Of a DNA stretch of 54,418 bases, positions 20,031 to 28,515 are shown piece after piece; the stretch's first letter is position 1; every line of letters starts with the position of its first letter. A program made the position numbers and the translations under genes. Source of the DNA: Streptomyces sp. TRM64462 (GTDB lineage: Bacteria > Actinomycetota > Actinomycetes > Streptomycetales > Streptomycetaceae); NCBI RefSeq assembly GCF_013362995.1, contig NZ_JABWDV010000173.1, forward strand, positions 1-54,418, read 5' to 3'. Below the pieces are notes generated by a model. The model did not search any database and was not told the DNA's origin. It saw only the letters and a program-made list of their open reading frames with translations.

Positions 20031-20966
20031 ATGGACCGCATGCGCGCGCGATACGGAGTACCCCTCGGCATCACTGCACTGGGCGCCGCCGGACTGGCCT
20101 ACGCCGCCGGCTTCGAGGCCCGCTCGTTCCGGCTCCGACGGGTGACGATCCCCGTACTCCCGCACGGCACACGGCCCCTGAGGGTCCTGCAGGTCTCCGA
20201 CGTCCACATGGTGTGCGGGCAGCGCAAGAAGCAGCGCTGGCTCCAGTCGCTGGCGGGCCTGCGCCCGGACTTCGTGGTGAACACGGGCGACAACCTGTCG
20301 GACCCGGACGCGGTCCCGGAGCTCGTCGACGCTCTGGGCCCGCTGATGGACTTCCCGGGCGTGTACGTCTTCGGCTCCAACGACTACTACGGCCCGAAGC
20401 TCCGCAACCCCGCCCGCTACCTCCTGGAGAAGATGCAGGGCCGGCACGGCCTCAACGGCAACCCGCCGGCGGTGGGCGCGGTGCACAACCCGTGGGAGGA
20501 GATCAAGGACGCCTTCGACTCGGCGGGCTGGCTGGACCTGACCAACACGCGCGGCCGCCTCAAGCTTGAGGGCCTGGAGCTCGCCTTCACCGGCCTCGAC
20601 GACCCGCACATCAAGCGTGACCGGTACGAGGCGGTGGCCGGCGGCCCGGAACCGGACGCCGACCTGTCGGTGGGCGTGGTCCACGCCCCGTACCTGCGCT
20701 CCCTCGACGCCTTCACGGCGGACGGCTACCCGCTGGTCCTGGCCGGCCACACCCACGGCGGCCAGCTGTGCGTCCCCTTCTACGGGGCGCTGGTCACCAA
20801 CTGCGACCTGGACACGGACCGCGCGAAGGGCCTCTCCACCCACCGCGCGGGCGGCCACACGTCGTACCTCCACGTCTCGGCCGGCTGCGGCACCAACCGC
20901 TACACCCCGATCCGCTTCGCCTGCCCCCCGGAGGCCACCCTCCTCACCCTCACCCCCCGCACCTGA
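20031..20966 (+). CDS. Metallophosphoesterase (YkuE-like)
   Basis: A 311-residue calcineurin-type phosphoesterase with an N-terminal signal anchor (about 10-28), so the catalytic part is outside or at the membrane. Metal motifs: VSDVH (D57, H59), NTGDN, GSND, VVHAP and GHTHGG. The substrate is unknown; YkuE relatives act on cell-envelope phosphates or lipids. ATG at 20031 or 20040 can start it. It is the last core gene before the tRNA-Pro gene. Confidence 0.88.
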   Translation: MDRMRARYGVPLGITALGAAGLAYAAGFEARSFRLRRVTIPVLPHGTRPLRVLQVSDVHMVCGQRKKQRWLQSLAGLRPDFVVNTGDNLSDPDAVPELVDALGPLMDFPGVYVFGSNDYYGPKLRNPARYLLEKMQGRHGLNGNPPAVGAVHNPWEEIKDAFDSAGWLDLTNTRGRLKLEGLELAFTGLDDPHIKRDRYEAVAGGPEPDADLSVGVVHAPYLRSLDAFTADGYPLVLAGHTHGGQLCVPFYGALVTNCDLDTDRAKGLSTHRAGGHTSYLHVSAGCGTNRYTPIRFACPPEATLLTLTPRT

Positions 20967-21055
20967 CGCCCGGGCCCGCGGCCCGGGGAAACCGGATTTC
21001 GCCTCCGGCCGCCGGTGGGCTAAAGTAAACGTCGTCGCCAGGACACCGGCGACAT

Positions 21056-21129
21056 CGGGGTGTAGCGCAGCTTGGCAGCGCGCTTCGTTCGGGACGAAGA
21101 GGTCGTGGGTTCAAATCCCGCCACCCCGA
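21056..21129 (+). tRNA. tRNA-Pro (anticodon CGG)
   Basis: A full cloverleaf can be drawn: acceptor arms CGGGGTG (21056-21062) and CACCCCG (21122-21128), anticodon stem CTTCG/CGAAG with loop TTCGGGA, so anticodon CGG for proline, and T-loop TTCAAAT. Discriminator A at 21129; CCA is not encoded. The 3' half (from 21088) is repeated at 33509, marking it as the integration target of the neighbouring element. Confidence 0.96.
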
Positions 21130-21199
21130 CAGCCGAAGTACCAGGTCAGGGGCCTGATCCACTCAGTGGATCAGGCCCCTGAATCGTTCCTGGAGATCG
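21088..21199. repeat. attL: left direct repeat of the integrated element
   Basis: 112 bases that recur at 33509-33620. The first 50 are identical, from the tRNA anticodon loop through the tRNA 3' end. One mismatch follows, then 44 identical bases including the tRNA terminator, then a degenerate end with three more mismatches. The left copy contains the intact tRNA gene. Confidence 0.93.
21146..21182. terminator. tRNA-Pro terminator
   Basis: A 17-bp perfect stem with a 3-base TCA loop, 16 bases after the tRNA. The same hairpin is duplicated at 33567-33603 within attR. Confidence 0.88.
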
Positions 21200-21200
21200 T

Positions 21201-21224
21201 TTGGGAGAAATCCGGGAGAAGAGC
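21201..21224. promoter_or_regulatory. Putative integrase arm site, left
   Basis: Two GGGAGA boxes 11 bases apart, directly inside attL. 19 of 24 bases match the pair at 33383-33406 in the same orientation. One helical turn between boxes is what paired arm-type integrase or Xis sites look like. Confidence 0.45.
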
Positions 21225-21454
21225 TTGACCGACTACTCCCAGCACCTGGTCGCGATGCAGGCGCGACAGGTCCCGGGTTAGCGACGGGCATCTGCGCGTT
21301 CGTGAACTCCAGCAGCCGATTCGGCCCCGGCCGAGCGGCAGTTGCTGGTACCGGCCAGCAACGACGATGAGGACAATCCTCGGTGGCCGGCGGGCGTCCT
21401 CGCGCGATCTGCGGCACGTTGATGATGGAGTACTGGCGCCCGTACACGCAGACG

Positions 21455-21982
21455 TCATTCCTGGGGCTCTGGGCCTTCCTGGCCGGTCTGAGGAGCCTCC
21501 GCGGGAACGGGGTGGGGCCGGTGGGTGCCGGTGTCGACGAGGATCTGTTCGGCCTGGGTGACGTTGTCGGCGCGGATGGCTCGGGCCATGGCGGCCCGGG
21601 CTGCGTCGGGCGTCGCGTGCGGCGGGACCACCAGAAGGGAGAAGTGGACCCGTTCGCCTCGGGTGATCAGGATGGTGTCGTCACCGACCACGAAGGAGTC
21701 GATGTGGACCAGCTGATCATCGATGACCAAGCGCGTGGGGAGTCCATCCCAGGCGGTGGCGTCCAGGCCGACGCGCGTGACAGGGCCGAGGTACCCGGTC
21801 AGCACGTGGATGAGGCCGGGCAGCTCGGCGCCGACGTCGCGGGAACGTGGCCACCACGCGCCGTCGAGGTTGCCTTCGCGGGATCGCGTCGTCTCCAGCC
21901 GCAGAAGAACCGTCCCGGGTGCGGCTTGATGGACCGCGCCCGGCAGGAGCCTGGGGTCGCGGGGTGCTTCCGATTCGGTCAT
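21455..21982 (-). CDS. DUF5994 family protein (A)
   Basis: A 175-residue soluble protein of unknown function with the family signature LDGAWWPRSRD followed by VTRVGLDATAWDGLP and a VHFSLLVVPP strand. The C-terminus is acidic and proline-rich. I set the start at ATG 21982 because GGAG lies five bases upstream and similarity begins there. It is divergent from a second DUF5994 gene across 279 bases. Confidence 0.82.
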   Translation of the reverse strand: MTESEAPRDPRLLPGAVHQAAPGTVLLRLETTRSREGNLDGAWWPRSRDVGAELPGLIHVLTGYLGPVTRVGLDATAWDGLPTRLVIDDQLVHIDSFVVGDDTILITRGERVHFSLLVVPPHATPDAARAAMARAIRADNVTQAEQILVDTGTHRPHPVPAEAPQTGQEGPEPQE

Positions 21983-22261
21983 CGCGTCTCCGCTCGTCTG
22001 CGGGATCGGGTATGTCCGCCGAACGAGGTGACCTCGTCCTCTCACCGTACGCCGTCTGCCGCCGTCTCGGCCGCGCTTGCCGGCGGTCCGGACGCGGGGC
22101 CCCTTGGGCGAGTGCCTGCTCCGCGCACGCCCTGAGGGCTCGGGGGCGGCGTAGAGTGAAGGTACCGGGAGCACTTCGCGCACCGCGCCCATGCTGGTGT
22201 CGTTCCCGGTGAGCGACAGCACCGGGCCGTCGCAGACGAAGCCCGGGGACAGGTCCGCGCC

Positions 22262-22822
22262 ATGGCCGCGCCCATCGAACCTACGATCACCCAACAGCGC
22301 CCGTCCTCAACATCAGCCAGGCTCTCCCTGGCCCCGAGGGGCTCGGCTCCAGGGCGCCTGGACGGTGCCTGGTGGCCCCGTTCCCGTGATCTCCTCCGGG
22401 AGATCCCCGCTCTCACGGACGTGCTGGACGCGCGCTGGGGTCGGATCACCCGCGTGACCGTGAACCCGGCCCACTGGCCCGTGATCCCGCGCAAGGTACC
22501 GGTCACCGGGCACACCGTGCACGTCGGCTGGTTCGCCGACGAGCAGGACCCGCACACACTGATCCTCCTCTCCTACACGGTCGGCCGCCTGGACCTGCTG
22601 GTGATCCCACCGGAGACGGAGCCGTCTGCCGCCGCCCGGCTGATGGCCGCCGCAGCCGCTCCGGGAAATAGCCGCACCGCAAGCGGTCTGCTGGCCGACG
22701 AGGCCATGAGCCACGACGCGACAGACGCCCGGAACCTGGAAGAGGAATGGGAGACCGAGGGCGGAGCCGCCTCGGCGGCCGGGTCCGCGTCCGGGCTGAG
22801 TTCCGCCCGGAGGGGGAGGTGA
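22262..22822 (+). CDS. DUF5994 family protein (B)
   Basis: A 186-residue paralogue of the neighbouring minus-strand gene, sharing LDGAWWPRSRDL, a DARWGRITRVTVNP strand and the DLLVIPP...AAARLMAAAA end. The tail is Ala/Ser-rich. Function unknown. It begins a same-strand series of small genes; its stop lies inside the GGAGGTGA ribosome site of the next gene. Confidence 0.85.
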   Translation: MAAPIEPTITQQRPSSTSARLSLAPRGSAPGRLDGAWWPRSRDLLREIPALTDVLDARWGRITRVTVNPAHWPVIPRKVPVTGHTVHVGWFADEQDPHTLILLSYTVGRLDLLVIPPETEPSAAARLMAAAAAPGNSRTASGLLADEAMSHDATDARNLEEEWETEGGAASAAGSASGLSSARRGR

Positions 22823-22826
22823 GGAC

Positions 22827-23126
22827 GTGGAGACAGTCGTCACCGTCGCCGTGGTCATCGCCGTGATCGCCGCGGGAATGTTCGTGATCCACCGGCTCAA
22901 CGAGCAGCATGCCGAGCGGATCGGGGCATTCCGCTACAGCGACGCCCTACCAGGAGTCGGCCGGCGGCTCCAGAAGGGTGCGCGCGCGACCGCGCCTGAG
23001 GGCTCTCCTGCCGACACCACACGCCGTGAGCACCGAGAACGGACCGCTGAAGGCGCCGGACTGCTTCCGGCCGGGGCGATGGGCATGAGACGACGGCCGT
23101 CGCCCCCACCGACGCATCGCCCCTGA
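22827..23126 (+). CDS. Small single-span membrane protein (99 aa)
   Basis: One N-terminal hydrophobic helix (about 3-22), then a basic, Arg/Pro-rich cytoplasmic tail. The GTG start at 22827 follows GGAGGTGAGGAC, a good ribosome site. No family recognised. It lies 4 bases after the DUF5994 gene and is likely co-translated. Confidence 0.65.
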   Translation: METVVTVAVVIAVIAAGMFVIHRLNEQHAERIGAFRYSDALPGVGRRLQKGARATAPEGSPADTTRREHRERTAEGAGLLPAGAMGMRRRPSPPPTHRP

Positions 23127-23167
23127 CGCACACCGTCTTGAAGGTACGAAGGGAACGAGAGGTGATC

Positions 23168-23428
23168 ATGGAGGCATCGGAACTGCCGTCGGCCGGACAC
23201 GCGGAGGTTCGTATCGTCGCCGCGACCCCGGAGGCTGCCCGCCATGTCGCGGAGGTGCTCCGCCGTTGCTTCGCCGCCACCGAGGCGCGCAGGTATCCGG
23301 CGGGCACCGACGGCGGAACACGGCTCCACCTCACCGTGGACACCACGCACACGGCGGAGCCGGTGCGCTCCTGGCTGGTGACCAGCCAGTCCTCGCGGGA
23401 CGATCACGCACAGCCGGGCGAGATCTGA
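23168..23428 (+). CDS. Conserved-looking hypothetical protein (86 aa)
   Basis: A compact alpha/beta protein: AEVRIVAATPEAARHVAEVLRR, then a second strand pair ending RLHLTVDTTH. The beta-alpha-beta pattern resembles a small ferredoxin-like fold. The ATG at 23168 follows GAGAGGTGATC. It is the fourth gene after the DUF5994 gene; no function assigned. Confidence 0.65.
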   Translation: MEASELPSAGHAEVRIVAATPEAARHVAEVLRRCFAATEARRYPAGTDGGTRLHLTVDTTHTAEPVRSWLVTSQSSRDDHAQPGEI

Positions 23429-23510
23429 GGCGTCGGCCCCCAGAGGGGAAGAAGGACGCCGCCCCGGCCGTGCAGGTTTCCGCCAGTGCCGGCACGAGAG
23501 GTAGGCGGCC

Positions 23511-23612
23511 ATGACGGCACTGCACGAGCGGAAGCACTACCGCGAGACGATCATGAAGACCCGGTACGAGGCCGTCGAAGGCAATCGCCTCCTCGGCCTC
23601 TCACGGGGGTGA
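23511..23612 (+). CDS. Possible 33-aa peptide
   Basis: A short frame, MTALHERKHYRETIMKTRY onward, preceded by GAGAGG at nine bases. The sequence looks like the start of a larger protein cut short by a stop. The following 23613-23940 gap holds only two similarly tiny frames (about 20 and 18 codons), so this may be decayed coding sequence. Confidence 0.25.
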   Translation: MTALHERKHYRETIMKTRYEAVEGNRLLGLSRG

Positions 23613-23841
23613 AGCTGCGCGAGGACCTCGCCATGTCCGAGGGGCACGGAAAAACACACCCGCGATGGTCACGCTGACGCATCAAGGAATCCGGTTCGTC
23701 GAGACCGAGGAGCGGCAGCATGGCTGACACGGTGCCGCTCGGCCGCATGACGGCCGTGTCGTCCCATGTGGCCTGAAGCACACCCCGGGCATAGTCTGGT
23801 GAGTGGGCCGGTGCACGCTCACGTGCAACGACCCGGAAGGG

Positions 23842-23869
23842 CGGCCCCGGTGTGTACACGCCGGGGCCG
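23842..23869. terminator. Hairpin before the envelope-stress operon
   Basis: CGGCCCCGG (23842-23850) pairs with CCGGGGCCG (23861-23869) around ten bases, with outer GCAACG/CGTTGC flanks. It probably separates the DUF5994 group from the operon that starts at 23941. Confidence 0.6.
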
Positions 23870-23940
23870 TTGCGTCATCGTCCCGCCGTCCCCGCGTCAG
23901 CGGACGGTGACCGGCCCGCCACTGACACCGGGAGGTCGAC

Positions 23941-24108
23941 ATGGCGCTCTTTCTGCTGCTGCTCCTCGTGGCGGTCGTGCTCGGTTTCATCGGGGTACTC
24001 GCCGAGGGCATGCTCTACCTACTGATCATCGGGGTGGCGGTCTTCATCGTCGCCCTGGTCCTCCTCAGAACACGTGTGGGGCACCGCCGCGGGCCCCGTG
24101 TCCGATAG
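23941..24108 (+). CDS. Small hydrophobic membrane protein (55 aa)
   Basis: A 55-residue protein beginning MALFLLLLLVAVVLGF: two close hydrophobic segments (about 2-20 and 24-43) and a basic RTRVGHRRGPRVR end. The ribosome site GGGAGG lies five bases before the ATG, among the best in the window, which argues for a real gene despite its size. It precedes the first Asp23 gene by 152 bases and may be part of the same envelope-stress group. Confidence 0.7.
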   Translation: MALFLLLLLVAVVLGFIGVLAEGMLYLLIIGVAVFIVALVLLRTRVGHRRGPRVR

Positions 24109-24260
24109 AGGCAGTCCGCCCGGCCACACAGTCACCGTCTCCGCTCAGGGGGCATCACTCACACGCCGCTTGAGCGAGCGAGGTCGGGGGCTCGCCGTTA
24201 ACGTCGAGGAAGAGGCCCGGCAGGCGACAAGTGCCTCGGTACGAGGAGAGGTGACCGAAG

Positions 24261-24749
24261 ATGACGGATACCGGACAGCCGAACCGGCCCGAGACCGCCC
24301 GCGTCGACCCGGCAGGTGAGCGTGGCGGTAAGGGCGTTGAGGTGCGCCACGGGAAGGATCCGGGTGCGCGTGGCCGAACCACGATCGCCGACGGTGTGGT
24401 GGCGAAGATCGCCGGGATGGCCGCCCGGGATGTGCCGGGCGTCCACGCGATGGGCGGCGGGTTCGCCCGTGGCGTGGGGGTCATGCGGGAGCGTATGCCC
24501 GGCGCCGGCGGCAAGTCCGTCACCAGCGGGGTGAAGGTCGAGGTCGGTGAGGTCCAGGCCGCGGTCGACCTGGAGATCGTCGTCGAGTACGGCGTTCCGA
24601 TCGTGGATGTCGCGGGCGAGGTCAGGCAGAACGTGATCACCGCCATCGAGCAGATGGCCGGGCTGGAAGTCGTCGAGGTCAACATCGCGGTCAGTGATGT
24701 CCATCTGCCCGACGAGGAAGACGAAGAAGCCGAGCGGCGGGTCGAGTAG
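24261..24749 (+). CDS. Asp23/Gls24 family envelope stress protein (A)
   Basis: A 162-residue Asp23 homologue with the core IADGVVAKIAGMAARDVPGVHAM, then VKVEVGEVQAAVDLEIVVEYG and a VVEVNIAVSDVHLP strand. In Staphylococcus Asp23 coats the inner face of the membrane through AmaP; an AmaP-like gene is at the end of this operon. The N-terminal 35 residues are disordered and Arg/Gly-rich. ATG at 24261 follows GAGAGGTGACCGAAG. Confidence 0.92.
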   Translation: MTDTGQPNRPETARVDPAGERGGKGVEVRHGKDPGARGRTTIADGVVAKIAGMAARDVPGVHAMGGGFARGVGVMRERMPGAGGKSVTSGVKVEVGEVQAAVDLEIVVEYGVPIVDVAGEVRQNVITAIEQMAGLEVVEVNIAVSDVHLPDEEDEEAERRVE

Positions 24750-24786
24750 CCGTGCACCGGTGGGCGACGACGGGAAGGGGCGCGGG

Positions 24787-24978
24787 ATGAGCATGGCCGT
24801 GGTCGGCCTGATCGCCGGCATGGCGCTGGGCTTCGCTGGATACTTCGGCGGCTTCGGCGCGTTCTTGCTGGTGGCGGCGCTGGGTGCCGTCGGGTTCGTC
24901 GCCGGGCGGTTCGCCGACGGCGACTGGGAGCTCGGCGACTTCTTCCGTGCCCGCGAGCACGGCGACCGGCGGCGATGA
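24787..24978 (+). CDS. DUF2273-like small membrane protein (63 aa)
   Basis: Two hydrophobic segments (about 3-18 and 22-40) with a Gly-rich middle, then FADGDWELGDFFRARE. This matches the DUF2273 small membrane proteins that accompany Asp23 genes in Firmicutes. It starts 37 bases after the first Asp23 gene; AAGGGG precedes the ATG. Confidence 0.75.
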   Translation: MSMAVVGLIAGMALGFAGYFGGFGAFLLVAALGAVGFVAGRFADGDWELGDFFRAREHGDRRR

Positions 24979-24981
24979 CCC

Positions 24982-25425
24982 GTGGCGCCGCCCGAACCCG
25001 CTGATGAGGCGGTGCCGCCGCGGGAGCGGGGCGCGATTCGGATCAGCGATCGAGTCATCACCAAGATCGCCTCACACGCCGCCAGAGAGGCACTGGGTGA
25101 GCTTCGCGGGACCAGGCAGGGGCCTGTCGCGCACACCACAGCGCGGGCGTCCGTGTCGGTCCGTCCGGCAGCCGGACGCGGTACGGCCGAGCGAGGCGCC
25201 GAGCGGGCCTCCGATGAAGGGCCCGTGCTCGGCGAGGCACGGGTACACGTCGCCGTGGAACTGCGCTATCCCTGCGACATCGGCAGGCAGTGCGGGGCGG
25301 TGCGCCGCGTCGTGACCGAACGAGTGCACACGCTGGCGGGCATGGACGTGGCTCATGTCGGTGTCACGGTCGAACGGTTGCACGCCGCGTCCGGTCCCGG
25401 GGCGGGCGAGGGCGGGGTGCGATGA
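24982..25425 (+). CDS. Asp23/Gls24 family protein (B)
   Basis: A shorter and more divergent Asp23 homologue of 147 residues: AIRISDRVITKIASHAAREALG, an Arg-rich insert, then ARVHVAVELRYP and GMDVAHVGVTVERL. GTG start at 24982, three bases after the DUF2273 gene. Its stop overlaps the next start (ATGA). Two Asp23 copies in one operon suggest hetero-oligomers. Confidence 0.85.
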   Translation: MAPPEPADEAVPPRERGAIRISDRVITKIASHAAREALGELRGTRQGPVAHTTARASVSVRPAAGRGTAERGAERASDEGPVLGEARVHVAVELRYPCDIGRQCGAVRRVVTERVHTLAGMDVAHVGVTVERLHAASGPGAGEGGVR

Positions 25426-26120
25426 GCGGAACCGAGCCCGAGTCCGGCCCGCTGCGGACGCCTCCCCAGCCCGGCGGCCTTCCTCCCGGCGGAGAGCTGT
25501 CCGCCGCGGGCACGGCACACCCACAACCTGGAGCAGCCGCGACATCGGTGGGAGACGCCGACCGGGGCGCCCACCGCTTCTGGTCAGGGCGGCGGGTCCC
25601 CGCCGGGATCACCGCCCTGCTCGCGGCCGCGGGCACCGGACTCCTCTTGTATGACGTGGCAGCCGTACGGGCCGGCCGCCCGGCGATGCGCTGGCGGCGC
25701 ACGCTGGCCACCGAACTGGCCACCCGGCCCCTGGACGACACCTGGATGATCGTCGGTGCCACGGGAGCGATGCTCCTCGGACTGTGGCTGGTCGTCCTCG
25801 CGGTGACCCCAGGACTGCGATCACTGCTGCCGATGCGGCGCCCCGGAGGAGTACAGGGCGGCGTGGACGTACACGCCGGGCTGGCACGTTCCGCGGCGGC
25901 CCTGGTACTCCGCGACCGGGCCATGCGCGTGCCCGGTGTCCAGGCGGCACGCATCGACGTGAAACGCCGCAGGGTCACCGCCCGAGCCCAGGCGCACTTC
26001 CGAGATCTCGACGAGGTCCTGGCCGATCTGGACACGGCCCTCACCGACGGCATCAGGCGGCTCGGACTCGCCAAGCAGCCCAAGGTGTCCGTACGCGTCC
26101 GGCGGCCCAGGAAGAGGTGA
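25422..26120 (+). CDS. DUF6286 membrane protein
   Basis: A 232-residue protein: a disordered Pro/Gly-rich N-terminus (1-60), two transmembrane helices (about 62-82 and 105-128), then a cytoplasmic domain with LRDRAMRVPGVQAARIDVKRRRVTARAQAHF, which resembles an Asp23-like beta-alpha-beta unit. DUF6286 proteins are regular partners of actinobacterial Asp23 genes. ATGA coupling with the second Asp23 gene. Confidence 0.82.
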   Translation: MSGTEPESGPLRTPPQPGGLPPGGELSAAGTAHPQPGAAATSVGDADRGAHRFWSGRRVPAGITALLAAAGTGLLLYDVAAVRAGRPAMRWRRTLATELATRPLDDTWMIVGATGAMLLGLWLVVLAVTPGLRSLLPMRRPGGVQGGVDVHAGLARSAAALVLRDRAMRVPGVQAARIDVKRRRVTARAQAHFRDLDEVLADLDTALTDGIRRLGLAKQPKVSVRVRRPRKR

Positions 26121-26129
26121 CCTCAGGGC

Positions 26130-26726
26130 ATGACCAGAATCGCCAACCGGGTGCTGCTGGCACTGACCGGACTCGCCCTGCTCGCCGTGGGGGGCGGCGT
26201 GCTGCTCTCCGGGCTCGATCTCCCACGACGCTGGACGTTCTCCCTGCCCGCCTGGTGGCCCTTCACCGGTCCCCACGACGTGCTGCTCACCCCCCAGGAG
26301 CGCACACGGTTCCGCGACGACGGATGGTGGTGGCCCACCGTCATCGCCGTCCTCGGTCTGCTGTTGCTGCTCCTGCTGTGGTGGCTCCTGGCACAGCTGC
26401 GCCGACACCGGGTCCCCGAGGTCCTCGTCGACACGGGCGACGGAGAGACGGCGCGGCTACGGAGGCAGGCACTCGAACACGTCATGGCGGCTGAGGCAGA
26501 GACGCTGGACGGAGTATCACGCGCCCACGCGCACCTGACGGGCCGTCGCACTGCGCCCGCGGTGCGCGTACGACTCCTGCTGGACGCACATGCGGATCCG
26601 GCGGACACACTGACACTACTGACCCGGGAAACACTGGGAACCGCCCGGGACTCCGTCGGACTGGAACGGCTTCCCGCCACCGTCCTCCTCCGGTCAGCCC
26701 GACACCAGAGCCGACGCGTGACCTGA
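26130..26726 (+). CDS. amaP: AmaP-like membrane anchor protein
   Basis: A 198-residue protein with two transmembrane segments (about 7-30 and 69-92) and a cytoplasmic C-terminal domain (VRVRLLLDAHADPADTLTLL...). The layout and operon position match alkaline shock response membrane anchor AmaP, which tethers Asp23 to the membrane in Staphylococcus. It ends the operon, 227 bases before the integrase stop; the gap holds nothing recognisable and no second tRNA fragment. Confidence 0.82.
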   Translation: MTRIANRVLLALTGLALLAVGGGVLLSGLDLPRRWTFSLPAWWPFTGPHDVLLTPQERTRFRDDGWWWPTVIAVLGLLLLLLLWWLLAQLRRHRVPEVLVDTGDGETARLRRQALEHVMAAEAETLDGVSRAHAHLTGRRTAPAVRVRLLLDAHADPADTLTLLTRETLGTARDSVGLERLPATVLLRSARHQSRRVT

Positions 26727-26953
26727 GACGGCCCTCCGCCGCGTCCCCATCCGGCTGCGCCTTCCGTCGTCGTCGGCGGAGGCAGCATGGGCTCGCCGTT
26801 CTGGGCGACTCGACCGGCTCAGCCACCGCCGTGCAAGGAGCCTTGCTCCCGCCGGTGCCGGGACGCGGATGGACGGGGTCGCGCGTCCCGTCCGCCCGCA
26901 CTGGCAGGGCACGGGAAAGAAGAGTTGCAGTCCGGTCGGCGCCCGATCCGGCC

Positions 26954-28482
26954 TCAGACCGCGGCCTGCCGGCGCGGAGCGCGTGCCCGCAGGAGCTGGT
27001 CGTCGAGAACACGCACCGGAGAACCGGGCCACATCGCCCAGCGAGCGTCGAGTGCCGCCTCCCACTGCTCGGTCAGGCCGGCCATGAGGCGCCGGCGCAT
27101 GCCGGGGGTGACGTGGGCGTAGCGGGCGGAGACCGAGCCGTCGATGTGGCCCATGCGTTCATCCATGAGCACCTTCTCCGTGCCCAGATCCTCCATCATC
27201 GTCCGGTGGGTGTGCCGGAGGCCATGGGGTGTGAGGCCCTTGGCGATCGGGAGCCAGCAGGCGTCGGCCCGGTCAGTGGCGCCTCGGCCTCGTGCCGGGA
27301 TGCCGGGCCACGGCTCGCCAAGGATGGGCACGGGGCGCGCCTCCTGCGGCGCCTTCTTCGGGTACCAGCCGGAGGCGGCCGGCGTGAACAGCCAGGTCGC
27401 AAAACCGTTCCTGCGCCAATGGGAGGCGTGGCCGGACACGGTGCCGCCTCGTACGAAGCCCAGGTCCGCGATGGCCTCCTCCACGCGCGCCCGCGTGGCT
27501 TCGGCGACGCGGGCGGGGCGGTTGAGGACATTGGACACCGTCCCTGTGGAGACCTCGGCCAAGCGAGCGACGTCGACCAGCTTGGCGGCCTGGTGGCCAC
27601 CGGTGCGGGCGGCGCCCTGGCCTCGGAAGACGTACGTCTTGCCGTGGCAGGGGCAGGGTCCCGGCTTCGTCCGGGCAATGTGGTCGAAGACCAGGGCCGA
27701 CAGCCAGTCCATCGAGTCGATGGTGCGGTAGCTGTCGTCCTTGGGCGGGCAACGCACTAGCTCGCCGGTGTCCAGCTCGTACAGCTGCCACTCGACGCGG
27801 ATCGCGTCAGGCCGGACGAACTCGGTCTCCAGGCCCACGATCTCGCCCCAGCGCTTGCCCGTGTAGCCCTTGAGGACGACGGCGACGAACTCGTCATCGC
27901 GGCCGGCGAGCAGAGCGGCCCGCTCGGCGGTCAGCAGGATGCCGAGCGCGTCGGTGACTACCTTCTCGGGCCTCGGTCGCGCGAGCGGCCGGCACGCTTG
28001 CCGCGCCCGCGTCGCCTGGCTGCCGGGTTCGACACGATCAGGCCCTCGTCGATCGCGTCCTCGAAGATCAGGTGGAGCGTCGAGCGCCAGGTCTTGACGC
28101 TGGAGGCCGCGTACACGGCCTTCTCCTTCTTCTCCCAGGCGGCGACGTCCGCGCGCAGGATGCCCGCGAGCGCCTTGTCCTCGAACTCGGGGAGCAGGTG
28201 CTCCTCGATGTGGCGCTTGTAGTTCTGCATCGTCGAGGCAGCCAGGTCCTGGGCCTCGTACCAACGGCTGGCGTACTCGCCGAAGGTCTCCTGGCCAAGC
28301 GCCGGATCCCGCCACTGACCACGCCGAACGTTCACCTCTTCCGCGTCCGCGGCCTGCTTGGCCTCGCGCTTGGTGGCGAACTTGACCACGGCGCCCGTGG
28401 GATCGGCAACCGTGCCGTACTTACCGTCCCCGATCTTGTACCGGCCGCGCCAGTAGCCGCCGCGCTTCTCCGCGTACCCCAC
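26954..28482 (-). pseudogene. int: Tyrosine integrase, frameshifted, with embedded LacI-type HTH
   Basis: Site-specific recombinase of the pSAM2-like class, about 508 residues if intact. The N-terminal SAM-like and core-binding parts (28482-27968) are in one frame and end ...GRSRDRGPRR-stop. The catalytic part continues in another from EKVVTDALG (27967). One missing base in the GGCCC/GAGAAG stretch near 27968-27972 explains the break. All catalytic motifs survive: TGKRWGE (Arg), PPKDDSYRT (Lys), HGLRHTH (His, Arg), MGHID (His), YAHVT (Tyr). Between them, 27446-27583 codes for a LacI-type helix-turn-helix. GTG start at 28482 with GGGAGG seven bases upstream. A sequencing error could mimic the shift. 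Confidence 0.88.
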
Positions 28483-28515
28483 TGAGTTCCCTCCCTTCTG
28501 TCGTGTGGGGTTGCG

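Noticed and set aside
26727..26953. A second attachment site beside the integrase
   Set aside because: I looked for tRNA-Pro 3' sequence in the gap after the integrase stop and found none.
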